Shown in pieces: positions 17,757 through 26,204 of a stretch of DNA of 64,000 nucleotides. Location of the stretch: contig NZ_JACHNY010000002.1 of the NCBI RefSeq assembly GCF_014199625.1, forward strand, positions 372,001 to 436,000, written 5' to 3'. How positions within the stretch are numbered: the stretch's first letter is position 1; the number at the start of each line of letters is the position of its first letter. The position numbers and the translations under genes were made by a program. The notes below the pieces were generated by a model that saw nothing but the letters and a program-made list of their open reading frames with translations, searched no databases and was not told the DNA's origin. This stretch comes from Sphingomonas abaci. Its GTDB lineage: Bacteria > Pseudomonadota > Alphaproteobacteria > Sphingomonadales > Sphingomonadaceae.

Positions 17757-18664
17757 CAGCGTGCCTCCCCGATCCAGCCGACGATCCGATCGACCAGCCG
17801 GTCGTGCGGGTCCCAGCCCAACACGTCGAGCGGTCGCGCCACGAAATTCGACAGCGCATTGACGTCATAGAAGCGGGGCGTGCCGTCGCGGTCGTCGATC
17901 ATCACCTCGACCCCGCCGAGGTCGAGCGACGCGGCCCGTGCGATCGCCTCCGCCGCGTCGCGCAACGGCGCGGGCGGCTCGGTCGCGGTCATCGTGATCG
18001 CGCTGCCGGGAACCTGGCAGGCATCGGCCGGACACAGGTCGAATGCGCCGGCCCCGGCAACGTCGATCGCATAGAGATAGGCGCGATCGAGCGTCTCGAT
18101 CCGCGTGATCGTGCCGCCGCGCGCCGGGACATAGTCCTGGACCAGCAGCACGCCGTCGATGCTGGTCGGCAAGCTGCCGTCGGCCACCGCGGCGCGCAGC
18201 GCCTCCGCGTCGTCAAATCGCGCGATGCCCGCGCCGGCGCCGCCGATATTGGCCTTCACCACCAGCGGGAAGCCGATCGTCGCGGCCGCCGCCGGCACAT
18301 CGGCCGCGCGGTGCACGACCCGGGTCGCCGGGATGGCGAGGCCCAGCGACGCGATCAAGGCGAGCTGGCGCGCCTTCGACGTGTCGATCGCCAGGGCCGG
18401 CGTGCCGTTCAGCACGCGGGCGCCCCCCATCTCCCAGCGGGCGAGCAGCGCCTGCGCCCAGAAGATCGGATGCTCTGCGTCGCGCAGGAACGCCGACATG
18501 GCCAGCCGGCTGAGGATGAGGGGGGCGGGCAGGGCGGCATCGGCCGGATCGAAGGCCGTGCGCGTGGTCAGCGACTCATAGCTGACGCCACGCCGGTCCA
18601 GCGCCGCGAACAGCGGAGTAAACCATTGCGGATGTTCATAAAGGATGGCGAGATCAGCGGTCAT
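17756..18664 (-). CDS. ATP-grasp ligase (RimK-like)
   Basis: 302 residues from MTADLAILYEHPQWFTPLF; the ATG at 18673 would add three residues, but GGGATGG fits the later start. ATP-grasp features are present: a central domain with TSKARQLALIASLGLAIPATRVV, GFPLVVKANIGGAGAGIARF (ATP Lys and small loop), VLLVQDYVPARGGTITRIETL, and the metal site in DLGGVEVMIDDRDGTPRFYDVNALSNF. Such enzymes join a carboxylate (often glutamate) to an amine or thiol. It is translationally coupled to the monooxygenase and lies 72 nt after the decarboxylase gene. The substrate is unknown. Confidence 0.8.
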   Translation of the reverse strand: MTADLAILYEHPQWFTPLFAALDRRGVSYESLTTRTAFDPADAALPAPLILSRLAMSAFLRDAEHPIFWAQALLARWEMGGARVLNGTPALAIDTSKARQLALIASLGLAIPATRVVHRAADVPAAAATIGFPLVVKANIGGAGAGIARFDDAEALRAAVADGSLPTSIDGVLLVQDYVPARGGTITRIETLDRAYLYAIDVAGAGAFDLCPADACQVPGSAITMTATEPPAPLRDAAEAIARAASLDLGGVEVMIDDRDGTPRFYDVNALSNFVARPLDVLGWDPHDRLVDRIVGWIGEAR

Positions 18665-18736
18665 GGCGGCCATCCCATGCCGAAGCCGCCGGCCGATGCA
18701 AACCGCTCAGCGCTATTCCGACCCCAAGCCCAGCTT

Positions 18737-19993
18737 TCAGGGCGCGGTCGCGGCGGGTGTCGCTGACAGCACCTCCGGCGGCGAGAGGCGATCGCGGACG
18801 ATGGTGAAGGCGCCGCCGTCAACCATCACCTGCGGGCTGAGCGGGCGGCAGTTGTAGATCGAGGCCATGGCCGAACCATAGGCGCCGGTCGCGTGGAACA
18901 CCGCCAGATCGCCGCGTCCGACCCGGTCGATCGATCGACCCACGCCGAAGAGGTCGCCGGTTTCGCAAACCGGGCCGGCCAGGGTGGCGGTCATGGTCGT
19001 GCCATCGGGCGTGACGGCGGCAAAGCGATGATAGGCATTGTAGAGCGCCGGGCGAGCAAGGTCGGTCATGGCCGCGTCGACGATGACGAGGGGATGGATC
19101 GCGCCCGGCTTCACCCATGTCACGCGCGTCAGCAGGATGCCGGCGAGTCCGGTGATGATCCGCCCGGGCTCGAAGGTGAGACCGACATCCCAGCCCCGCG
19201 TGAGCCCCGCCACCATCGCCGCATAGTCGGCGAGCGAGGGCATCCGGTCCTCGGGACGGTAGGGGATGCCAAGGCCTCCGCCCAGATCGACCCGCGTGAT
19301 GTGATGACCCCGCGCCCGAAGCTCGACGATCAGCGTCCCGATCCGGCGATAGGCGGCCTCCAATGGCGCAAGGTCGCTGATCTGGCTGCCGATATGAAGG
19401 GCGACCCCGTGCAGCTCGAGCCCGTCGCATCGCGCCAACCGGTCGTACAGGTCCGCCGCCGACGTGATGTCGACCCCGAACTTGCTCTCGCGCCGGCCGG
19501 TCGTGATCTTGGCATGGGACCCGCCATCGACGTCCGGGTTGACGCGCAGCACTGCGGGCGCCCGCCTGCCGCGCAGGCTGGCGAGCTGCGCCAGGACGCG
19601 ACCCTCTTCCTCCAGTTCCAGGTTGAACTGGCCGATACCCGCGTCGAGCGCGTCGGCCATCTCACGGTCGGTCTTGCCGACGCCGGAGAAGACGATATCC
19701 GCTGGTGCCATACCGGCCTCCCGCGCCCGGCGCAGCTCGCCGCCCGATACGATGTCGGCGCCGTAGCCGCAGTCCGCCAGCAGCCGCAGCACGGCGGTGT
19801 TGGGGTTGGCCTTGACCGCGAACGCGAACCGCGCGGACGACAGGCCGCCCATCGCGGAGGAGAAGGCGCGGGCGGCGTGCCGTAGCGCGCTTGCCGAATA
19901 GACGTGGACGGGTGTGCCGACGGCGTCGGCGATGGCGGGCAGCGCGACATCCTCCGCGTGGAGGACGCCGTCGCGATAGTCGAAGGCGTTCAT
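18737..19993 (-). CDS. PLP-dependent amino-acid decarboxylase, LysA-like (fold type III)
   Basis: 418 residues from MNAFDYRDGVLHAEDVALP, the usual LysA N-terminus; the frame runs open to 20572 but without coding-like sequence in that part. Catalytic Lys is in FAFAVKANPNTAVL. Other sites are HIGSQISD, DLGGGLGIPY, FEPGRIITG, GPVCETGDLFG and AYGSAMASIYNCRPL. All diaminopimelate decarboxylase positions look intact. It may be the housekeeping LysA or a paralog recruited to this operon with ATP-grasp and monooxygenase genes. The start overlaps the membrane-protein stop (ATGA). Confidence 0.85.
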   Translation of the reverse strand: MNAFDYRDGVLHAEDVALPAIADAVGTPVHVYSASALRHAARAFSSAMGGLSSARFAFAVKANPNTAVLRLLADCGYGADIVSGGELRRAREAGMAPADIVFSGVGKTDREMADALDAGIGQFNLELEEEGRVLAQLASLRGRRAPAVLRVNPDVDGGSHAKITTGRRESKFGVDITSAADLYDRLARCDGLELHGVALHIGSQISDLAPLEAAYRRIGTLIVELRARGHHITRVDLGGGLGIPYRPEDRMPSLADYAAMVAGLTRGWDVGLTFEPGRIITGLAGILLTRVTWVKPGAIHPLVIVDAAMTDLARPALYNAYHRFAAVTPDGTTMTATLAGPVCETGDLFGVGRSIDRVGRGDLAVFHATGAYGSAMASIYNCRPLSPQVMVDGGAFTIVRDRLSPPEVLSATPAATAP

Positions 19994-20274
19994 CGCTCCG
20001 TCCTCGCGTGTCGATGTTCGACGCGGCCGCCGACCGGCCGGCGGCGTCGGACGCGGGCGGCATGGACGATGTCGGCGGTATGGCCATGACCGCGCCGTTC
20101 GGCGCGCAGGAGCTGGCCGACGCGCTTCCCGTGGATCAGCAACGGCAGGCCGAGCAGCGCCAGCGGGAAGAAGAGGATGATCGCCGACGATCCGTCGAGC
20201 GCCAGGCCCATGGCGCAGGACGACGCTAGTAACGCGAAGCCCCCCGCTCTCCATTGCAGGTCGCGGCGGGTCAT
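19990..20274 (-). CDS. Small membrane protein
   Basis: 94 residues. Two hydrophobic segments, roughly residues 9-27 (AGGFALLASSCAMGLALDG) and 30-48 (AIILFFPLALLGLPLLIHG), are followed by a long Arg- and His-rich cytoplasmic tail. Start and stop both overlap neighbours by ATGA, so it is embedded in the methyltransferase-decarboxylase operon. No family is recognised. It might be a transport or anchoring component of the same pathway. Confidence 0.6.
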   Translation of the reverse strand: MTRRDLQWRAGGFALLASSCAMGLALDGSSAIILFFPLALLGLPLLIHGKRVGQLLRAERRGHGHTADIVHAARVRRRRPVGGRVEHRHARTER

Positions 20275-20792
20275 GCGGCCACCGCCGCCGCGCGGGCGGC
20301 GCGATCGTCGTCGATGACCACATCGCCGGCCGCGGCAAGACGCGCGCTTGTGCCGGCACGCTCGTCGACCGTGCCGCCGCCGTGCCACAGCACGATGTCG
20401 GCGGGCACCTCCGCCTCGCTCGCCAAGGCGTCGATCGGGTCCCCCACCTCGAAGACGATGCCGATGGTCCGGTCGTGCAGACGCGCCGCGGCGGCGCGCG
20501 CGCGCCCGATCCTTGCAGGGGAGCCGTCGATGCCGCGACCCTCGACCGCGGTGAAGCCGATCGCCCGCGCATGTCGAAGCGCCGCGATCAGCAGCGTGCC
20601 GCAGCCGCAATCGGCATCGACGATGCGCACGGCGCGGCGGCGATCGGCGCGCAGCCGGCCGAGCGCGGTGCAGACGGGCGTCCAGCGTGGGTCGGCCATG
20701 GCGCTGCGGCTGCCCGGCATCGTCAGGGCGGGGGGCCTTGTGGCGGTCGCCGTAAGTTCGCTCACGGCGGCGGTCTTTGATCCGATGGTCAT
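20271..20792 (-). CDS. SAM-dependent methyltransferase-like protein
   Basis: 173 residues from MTIGSKTAAV, with GGAG before the ATG. The class I nucleotide-binding motif appears as VRIVDADCGCGTLLIAAL (DxxCGxGT-like motif I), then VEGRGIDGSPARIGRARAAAARL (motif II acidic loop) and ADIVLWHGGGT. The length is short for a methyltransferase and the C-terminal substrate part is reduced. It lies inside the six-gene operon, 10 nt after the small ORF. The methyl acceptor is unknown. Confidence 0.7.
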   Translation of the reverse strand: MTIGSKTAAVSELTATATRPPALTMPGSRSAMADPRWTPVCTALGRLRADRRRAVRIVDADCGCGTLLIAALRHARAIGFTAVEGRGIDGSPARIGRARAAAARLHDRTIGIVFEVGDPIDALASEAEVPADIVLWHGGGTVDERAGTSARLAAAGDVVIDDDRAARAAAVAA

Positions 20793-20802
20793 GTCGCGCT
20801 CC

Positions 20803-21066
20803 TCAGGCGGCCCGGGAAAGCGCATGGTCGACGGCATCGACCGGGCCGAAGGGGACGAGCGGCACCAGCGGCGCGGGAGCCATCTCCACGGCCGCATGAT
20901 AGATTTGCCGCTCGGCCTCGGCGAAGCGCAGCGCGGCGCTCCGCGACACGAAGCGGCCTTCCAGCTTCCCGCCGCTATCCTGCACGAGCCAGTGGCCGGC
21001 CGTATCCTGGCCGACATAGATGACCGGTCCGTGCTCTTCGGGGTCCGGATGGGGTTCGGATGACAT
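20803..21066 (-). CDS. Small DUF2188-like protein, first gene of operon
   Basis: 87 residues from MSSEPHPDPEEHGPVIYVGQ; an ATG at 21087 would add seven. The sequence GHWLVQDSGGKLEGRFVSRSAALRFAEAER resembles the short DUF2188-type domain. It has no signal peptide or Cys. It heads the minus-strand operon with the methyltransferase and decarboxylase. It could be a carrier or regulatory peptide, but no phosphopantetheine DSL motif is present, so it is not an ordinary acyl carrier protein. Confidence 0.55.
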   Translation of the reverse strand: MSSEPHPDPEEHGPVIYVGQDTAGHWLVQDSGGKLEGRFVSRSAALRFAEAERQIYHAAVEMAPAPLVPLVPFGPVDAVDHALSRAA

Positions 21067-21249
21067 GACGCCCTGGCAACCTTCCATGATCGGGCGTCCT
21101 GCGCCCGCTCGGCCGAACTACGGACCCGGGCATAGGCTTTCGAGATCGATTTCGGGGAAGCGCATAGCGACGGCATAATCATGACGCGGGGCGGCTGACG
21201 CGGACCGTCGGGGCAAGCGGGTCGATAGCGGATTGACATCATCCTATAC

Positions 21250-21276
21250 TATAATATTGCGAGTCATTATCGTTAA
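21250..21276 (+). promoter_or_regulatory. TATAAT box and Fur-like site before siderophore receptor
   Basis: TATAAT occurs at 21250-21255, and GAGTCATTATCG follows at 21261-21272. Its TCATTATC matches half of the Fur consensus. The site would cover the predicted transcription start near 21262, a repressing position. The TTG at 21233 that opens the longer frame lies upstream of this promoter, which supports the GTG at 21287 as start. No well-spaced -35 is visible. Confidence 0.4.
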
Positions 21277-21286
21277 TGGGGGTGTC

Positions 21287-23422
21287 GTGAGAAATTCATC
21301 GTCGCTCGCCGTCCTGTTCCTGTGCTCCGCCGCCGGGATCGCACATGCTCAGTCATCCTCCGCCATGGCGTCGGCGGACGATATCGTCGTGACGGCGCGT
21401 CCCTATCCCATCGAAACCTCCAGTGGCTCGAAGACCGATCTGCCCATTCTGCTCACGCCCCAGGCGATCAACACCGTCACCGCCGAGGAGATCGCGGTGC
21501 GCGGCGTCCAGAGCCTGACCCAGGCGATCCAGAACACGCCCGGGGTGGTCGGCCAATATGGCGATACGGACGTCCGTCACGATTGGATCATCGTCCGTGG
21601 CTTCAATCCCGCGCGTTATCTGGACGGGCTGCGGCTGCCGTTCGGGGCGCGCGGCTATGCGCAGATGCGGATCGAACCCTATGGCCTGGAGCGGATCGAG
21701 GTGCTGAAGGGGCCGGCCTCGTCGCTCTATGGACAGAGTGCGCCGGGCGGCCTCGTCAACATGGTCAGCAAGCGGCCGACCGACACGCCGTTGCACGAGA
21801 TTCTGTTGCAGGCGGCGTCGTTCGACCGCGTCCAGGTTGGCGCCGACCTCGGCGGTCCGATCGGCGACACGCCCTTGTCCTACCGGCTGACCGGACTGGC
21901 CAGGACCAGCGGCACGCCGACCGAGTTCCTCGACGAGAAGCGCCTGTTCGTCGCGCCGGCCCTGCGCTTCGCGCCCGACGCGACGACGTCGATCACGCTG
22001 CTCGGCCAGTATCAGACCATCGTGTCGGACGGTGGCGGCGCGCCGCCCGCGCTGCCGGTCAAGGGAACGCTCCGCGCCAATCCCCTGGGTTCCATCTCGC
22101 CCGGGCTGTTCATCGGCGATCCCGGCTACGACCATTTCCACAACGAGCAATTCACCGCCGGCGCGGAACTGCATCGCGAGCTGAGCCAGGCGCTGCGCTT
22201 CGATCAGAGCATCCGCTTCGCCGACGTGACGACGGATACGCAGCGCGTGCAGGGGATCGCGCTCGCCGCCGACGACCGCACCCTCAGCCGCTATGCCTGG
22301 GCCTTTCCGGAACGCAGCCGTGTCTGGACGACCGACAGCCGCATGACCATGCGTGGGCGGACCGGCGCGATCGCGCACGAATTGCTGGTCGGCCTCGACT
22401 ATCAGGATGAACGTGCCCGCTATGACGAGAGCGCGCTGCGGCTGGCACCCGCGATCGACGTCTTCGCACCCGTCTACACACGGGGCACCACGCGCCCGCC
22501 GATCGCCACGACGATCCGGCAAAATCGCGATCAGACGGGCCTGTATGTGCAATATGGTGGGATCGCGGGTCGATTGTCGGTCCTGGCGAGCGGCCGCCAG
22601 GACTGGGCGAACAGCACCACCAATACCCTGACCGTTGCCAGTGGCCGCTCGCTCCAGGCGCGACAGCAGGACCGTCAGTTCACCGGTCGCGTCGGCGTGA
22701 CCTACCGACTGCTCGACCAGATGGCGACCTATGTCGCCTATGGTACGTCGTTCCAGCCAGCCGCTGGGACCGACCGGCTCGGACGCCCCTTCGCGCCGGC
22801 CCTGGGCAAGCAGTGGGAGGCCGGGCTGAAATATCAGCTTCCCGCCATGCCGGGCCTGGTGACGCTGGCCCTGTTCGACCTGCGCCAGACCAACGTGCTG
22901 ACGCCCGATCCTGCCGATATCCGCTTCAGCACCCAGACCGGCGAGGCGCGGGTTCGCGGCATCGAGGCCGAGGCCAAGATGACGCCCGTGCCTGGGCTCA
23001 ACCTGATCGCCGCCTATGCCTTCAGCCAGTCCGACGTGCTGCGGGCTAACCCCAATGCGGCGAATGTCTCGATCCAGGGAAATGCGCTGCCCTTCGTGCC
23101 GGACCATCAGGGGTCGGTGCGGGCGGACTATAGCATCCGGTCAGGCGTGCTGACCGGAGTCGGCGTCGGGGCCGGCGCGACCTATTTCGGCGCACTGTAC
23201 GGCGATGCCGCCAACCTCTATCGCATCCCGGCCGCGACGATCGCCGATGCGGCGCTGCGGTTCGACCTGGCCAGGGTGTCGCCCGCGTTGCGGGGGGCGA
23301 ACCTGGCGGTCAACGTCAGCAACCTGTTCGACAAGCGCTATCTCAAGACCTGCATCTCGGCCACGGGCTGCTATTTCGGCGCGCCCCGCACCGCCCTGAT
23401 CAGCCTGCGCTACACGATGTGA
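21287..23422 (+). CDS. TonB-dependent siderophore receptor
   Basis: 711 residues from a GTG (VRNSSSLAVLFLCSAAGIAHAQ, a good signal peptide). The plug domain has the siderophore-receptor marks LPILLTPQAINTVTAEEI, QNTPGVVGQYG and RIEVLKGPASSLYGQSAPGGLVNMVSKRP. The barrel ends YLKTCISATGCYFGAPRTALISLRYTM with an aromatic penultimate region, as in FhuA/FcuA-type receptors. The two late Cys residues are usual for the group. It imports an iron-siderophore complex across the outer membrane. The promoter overlaps a Fur-like site. It is monocistronic. Confidence 0.92.
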   Translation: MRNSSSLAVLFLCSAAGIAHAQSSSAMASADDIVVTARPYPIETSSGSKTDLPILLTPQAINTVTAEEIAVRGVQSLTQAIQNTPGVVGQYGDTDVRHDWIIVRGFNPARYLDGLRLPFGARGYAQMRIEPYGLERIEVLKGPASSLYGQSAPGGLVNMVSKRPTDTPLHEILLQAASFDRVQVGADLGGPIGDTPLSYRLTGLARTSGTPTEFLDEKRLFVAPALRFAPDATTSITLLGQYQTIVSDGGGAPPALPVKGTLRANPLGSISPGLFIGDPGYDHFHNEQFTAGAELHRELSQALRFDQSIRFADVTTDTQRVQGIALAADDRTLSRYAWAFPERSRVWTTDSRMTMRGRTGAIAHELLVGLDYQDERARYDESALRLAPAIDVFAPVYTRGTTRPPIATTIRQNRDQTGLYVQYGGIAGRLSVLASGRQDWANSTTNTLTVASGRSLQARQQDRQFTGRVGVTYRLLDQMATYVAYGTSFQPAAGTDRLGRPFAPALGKQWEAGLKYQLPAMPGLVTLALFDLRQTNVLTPDPADIRFSTQTGEARVRGIEAEAKMTPVPGLNLIAAYAFSQSDVLRANPNAANVSIQGNALPFVPDHQGSVRADYSIRSGVLTGVGVGAGATYFGALYGDAANLYRIPAATIADAALRFDLARVSPALRGANLAVNVSNLFDKRYLKTCISATGCYFGAPRTALISLRYTM

Positions 23423-23459
23423 GCCACGGACAGGCGGGAGTGTCGCCACAGGTCGCGGG

Positions 23460-23479
23460 CCGACCGATCGATCGGTCGG
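23460..23479. repeat. Perfect 20-bp palindrome after the siderophore receptor
   Basis: CCGACCGATCGATCGGTCGG reads the same on both strands and has no spacer. It lies 38 nt after the receptor stop and 65 nt before the marR promoter. It could be an operator, a recognition site, or part of a hairpin, but there is no following T-tract to support an intrinsic terminator. Confidence 0.6.
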
Positions 23480-23524
23480 GTGGGTGACGGGAGCGCGCGT
23501 ATCGCTGCACCGGCCAAGACGGCA

Positions 23525-23553
23525 TTGCCTTTAGATAGATAGCAATCTATATA
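23525..23553 (+). promoter_or_regulatory. marR promoter with operator in the spacer
   Basis: TTGCCT (23525-23530) and TATATA (23548-23553) are separated by exactly 17 bp. The perfect inverted repeat ATAGAT-AGCA-ATCTAT (23535-23550) fills the spacer and touches the -10. This is a typical autorepression layout for MarR proteins. The predicted transcription start falls on or beside the marR ATG at 23560. Confidence 0.65.
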
Positions 23554-23559
23554 TTTGCA

Positions 23560-24012
23560 ATGCCGACATCCTCGCTGCTCCAGCGTCGTTTCGCCGCCGC
23601 CGTCATCCCCATGGCGCGGGCGTATCAGCGCTATCTCGACCGTGGCCTTGCCGGGCTGGCGCTGTCGCATACGGCGGCATTGACCGTGATGCTGGTCGGC
23701 CGGGCCGGGGAAGGGTTGCGGCAGGGCGTGCTCGCCGATCGGCTTGGGCTGGAGGCGCCGTCGGTGGTGCCGCTGATCGATCAACTGGAGCGTAGCGGGC
23801 TGGTCGAGCGGACGGTGGATGCAACCGACAAGCGCGCCCGCCTGCTTCGCCTGAGCGACCCAGGGCGCGCGGTCGCCGCGCAAGTCGAGGCGCGGACCGC
23901 CGCGATCCGTGCCGAGGTCTTCGCCGGGGTCGACGAAGGCGACCTGGTCGCCGCGATCCGCGTACTGGAGCGGCTGGAAGCCTTTTTCGGCACCGGGGAC
24001 GAAGCGAAGTGA
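23560..24012 (+). CDS. MarR family transcriptional regulator
   Basis: 150 residues. The winged helix is in AALTVMLVGRAGEGLRQGVLADRLGLEAPSVVPLIDQLERSGLVERTVDATDKRARLLRLSDPG, with the DxRxR-like wing DKRARLL. It is the first gene of the FUSC/DUF1656/HlyD/NodT operon and likely represses it, releasing on binding an aromatic or phenolic ligand. The stop overlaps the FUSC start region. No SD precedes the ATG and the promoter predicts a leaderless mRNA. Confidence 0.9.
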   Translation: MPTSSLLQRRFAAAVIPMARAYQRYLDRGLAGLALSHTAALTVMLVGRAGEGLRQGVLADRLGLEAPSVVPLIDQLERSGLVERTVDATDKRARLLRLSDPGRAVAAQVEARTAAIRAEVFAGVDEGDLVAAIRVLERLEAFFGTGDEAK

Positions 24013-24017
24013 TCGCC

Positions 24018-25973
24018 ATGCCCCGAATCGGGCTTCGCGAGACGGTCTTTTCCGTCAACTGCTTCGCCGCCGCCATGCTCGCCCTGTTCGTGTCCTTTGC
24101 GCTCGGTCTGGAACGACCGTTCTGGGCGATGGCGACCGTCTATATCACCAGCCAGCCGCTGAGTGGCGCGGTGCGGTCGAAGGCGGTGTATCGCCTGATC
24201 GGCACGGTGGTCGGCGCGGTCGTCACCGTGCTGCTCGTGCCGACCCTGGTCAACGCGCCGGCCGTGCTCAGCCTGGCGCTGGCGCTGTGGGTGGCGGGGT
24301 GCCAGTTCGTGTCGCTGCTCGATCGTACGCCGCGATCCTATGTCTTCATGTTGGCTGGCTATACGGCCGCGCTGGTCGGCTTTCCGTCGGTCACTCATCC
24401 GGAGGCGATCTTCGACATCGCGGTCCTTCGGGTGCAGGAGATCGGGGTCGGCGTGATCTGCGCCGCAGTGATCCACTCCATCGTCTGGCCGCGCCCGGTC
24501 ACCGACGCCTATGCGGTGCGCGCCAGGAGCGTGCTCGGCGATGCGGAGGCGTGGATCGCCGAGGTTCTGTCGGCAGAGCCGACGTCGCGCTCGGCAGCGG
24601 ACCGGCGGCGGCTTGCGGCCGATGTCACCGACCTGCACGTCATCGCGACGCACATCCCGTTCGACACGGCGCGGAACCGCCCGACGCGCCACCTTCTGGT
24701 CGGCCTGCAGGACGCGTTGATCGGACTTATCCCGCTGGTCTCGGCGATCGAGGACCGGCTCGACAGCCTGGTGGCCGAGGGCGCGCTGGAGCCCGACTTG
24801 ACGCGGACGATCGCAGAGGTCCGGACCTGGGCCACCGATCCGACCCAGCCCGCGCCGCGGGTCCCGCCGGCGCCCGGCCCGGCCGATTGGCGCGGCCTGC
24901 TGGCGCTCAATCTGGTCGCCCGGCTGGCCGAGCTGGTCGACGCATTGTCGAACACGCGCGCGCTGGTCGCGGCGCTCGCGGCTCCCGATGCCGCGCCGCC
25001 AGCCGTCGCCGGGCAGAGCGTGCGAAGCCTGCACCGGGACTATGGTCTGGCGCTGGTATCATCCGGTGCGACGCTGCTGACGATCCTGGCCTGTTGCGGG
25101 TTCTGGATCGCCACCGGCTGGCCGGAGGGGGCGATCGCGGCGATGATCGCGGCCGTGGTCTGCTGCTTCTTTGCGACGCTCGACGATCCGGTGCCCGCGC
25201 AGCGCAGCTTCCTGATCTGGACGATCGCGTCGCTGCCGCTCGCCGCGCTGTATCTGTTCGCGATCCTGCCGGCGATCGACGGCTTCGCGATGCTCTGCGT
25301 CGCGCTCGCGCCCTGCCTGCTGCCGCTGGGCGCGATCATGGCGGTCCCGGCCTGGTATGGCCGGATGATGCCGATGATGATCGGGTTCGCCAGCGGGCTT
25401 GCGCTCACCAACGTCTACACGCCGGACGCGGTCGGCTTCTTCAACGCCAACATCGCGCAATTGGTCGGGATCGCGGCGGCGATCGTCGTGACGCAGGTGG
25501 TTCGAAGCATCGGCGCCGCGACCGCGATCCGCCGCCTGCGCCGGGCCGGTTGGCGCGATCTGGCGGCGCTGGCCGACCGGCCGGCGCGGCTGCCGGCCTG
25601 GCGCGGGCGCATGCTCGACCGGGTGGGTTTGATCGCGGCGCGGGTGGGTGCGCTGGACGAGGGTGACCGTGCGGCGGCCGCCTCGGCGCTGCGCGAGCTG
25701 CGGTTGGGTTTCAGCCTCGCGCATGTCGCCTCGACGTCGCAGGGCGCGACGTTGCGAGGGATGCTGGCGGCGTGGTTCCGCCGATCCGCGCGGGCAGGCG
25801 AGGGCGCGCCACCGTCGGAGCTGCTCGGGGCGATCGATGACCTCATTGGTGAAACCCTGGCAGCCGATCGCGACGGGCAGGCCGATCCCGAGACGCTGGC
25901 GGCGCTGACCGGGCTGCGTCGCAACGTCTTTCCCGCCGCGCCGGGATGGCAGGCGATGGGGGTCGCGGCATGA
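24018..25973 (+). CDS. FUSC/AaeB-type aromatic acid exporter membrane subunit
   Basis: 651 residues from the ATG at 24018; a GTG at 24009 overlapping the marR stop is an alternative. The FUSC pattern is present twice: an N-terminal hydrophobic block (residues about 10-165: AAAMLALFVSFALGLERPFWAMATVYITSQPLSGAVRSKAVYRLIGT) and a second block at about 340-505. Each is followed by a cytoplasmic helical region. The PFWAM and RxxGT motifs are typical of the p-hydroxybenzoate efflux pump AaeB. It works with the DUF1656 and HlyD proteins that follow. Confidence 0.88.
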   Translation: MPRIGLRETVFSVNCFAAAMLALFVSFALGLERPFWAMATVYITSQPLSGAVRSKAVYRLIGTVVGAVVTVLLVPTLVNAPAVLSLALALWVAGCQFVSLLDRTPRSYVFMLAGYTAALVGFPSVTHPEAIFDIAVLRVQEIGVGVICAAVIHSIVWPRPVTDAYAVRARSVLGDAEAWIAEVLSAEPTSRSAADRRRLAADVTDLHVIATHIPFDTARNRPTRHLLVGLQDALIGLIPLVSAIEDRLDSLVAEGALEPDLTRTIAEVRTWATDPTQPAPRVPPAPGPADWRGLLALNLVARLAELVDALSNTRALVAALAAPDAAPPAVAGQSVRSLHRDYGLALVSSGATLLTILACCGFWIATGWPEGAIAAMIAAVVCCFFATLDDPVPAQRSFLIWTIASLPLAALYLFAILPAIDGFAMLCVALAPCLLPLGAIMAVPAWYGRMMPMMIGFASGLALTNVYTPDAVGFFNANIAQLVGIAAAIVVTQVVRSIGAATAIRRLRRAGWRDLAALADRPARLPAWRGRMLDRVGLIAARVGALDEGDRAAAASALRELRLGFSLAHVASTSQGATLRGMLAAWFRRSARAGEGAPPSELLGAIDDLIGETLAADRDGQADPETLAALTGLRRNVFPAAPGWQAMGVAA

Positions 25974-26197
25974 CCGCCGATGTCGACCTGGCCGGCGTGT
26001 TCGTCCATCCGCTGCTGATCGCCGCCTTCCTCGCCTTCATGGCGGCGCAGGCGATCGGCTGGGCGGCTGGCCGGATGCGCCTGTATCGCTTCGTCTGGCA
26101 TCGCGGCCTGTTCGACGTGGCGCTCACCGTCATCCTCTGGGCCGGCATCGCGGCCGTCCTCACCGGCGGCGCTGGCGCCGCGACCCTTTTCGGTTGA
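25970..26197 (+). CDS. DUF1656 family small membrane protein (AaeX-like)
   Basis: 75 residues, MTADVDLAGVFVHPLLIAAFLAFMAAQAIGW, with two transmembrane segments (about 12-31 and 50-70) and the RLYRFVWHRGLFDVAL motif of DUF1656/AaeX. The start overlaps the FUSC stop (ATGA). Such proteins always accompany AaeA/AaeB-type pumps; their exact role is unclear. Confidence 0.85.
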   Translation: MTADVDLAGVFVHPLLIAAFLAFMAAQAIGWAAGRMRLYRFVWHRGLFDVALTVILWAGIAAVLTGGAGAATLFG

Positions 26198-26204
26198 TCA
26201 TTCC

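Noticed and set aside
21233..21286. Upstream TTG start of the siderophore receptor
   Set aside because: It lies before the TATAAT box and would spoil the signal peptide; the GTG at 21287 fits better.
21353..23107. 584-residue open frame opposite the siderophore receptor
   Set aside because: Antisense shadow; the receptor on the plus strand has complete motifs and a signal peptide.
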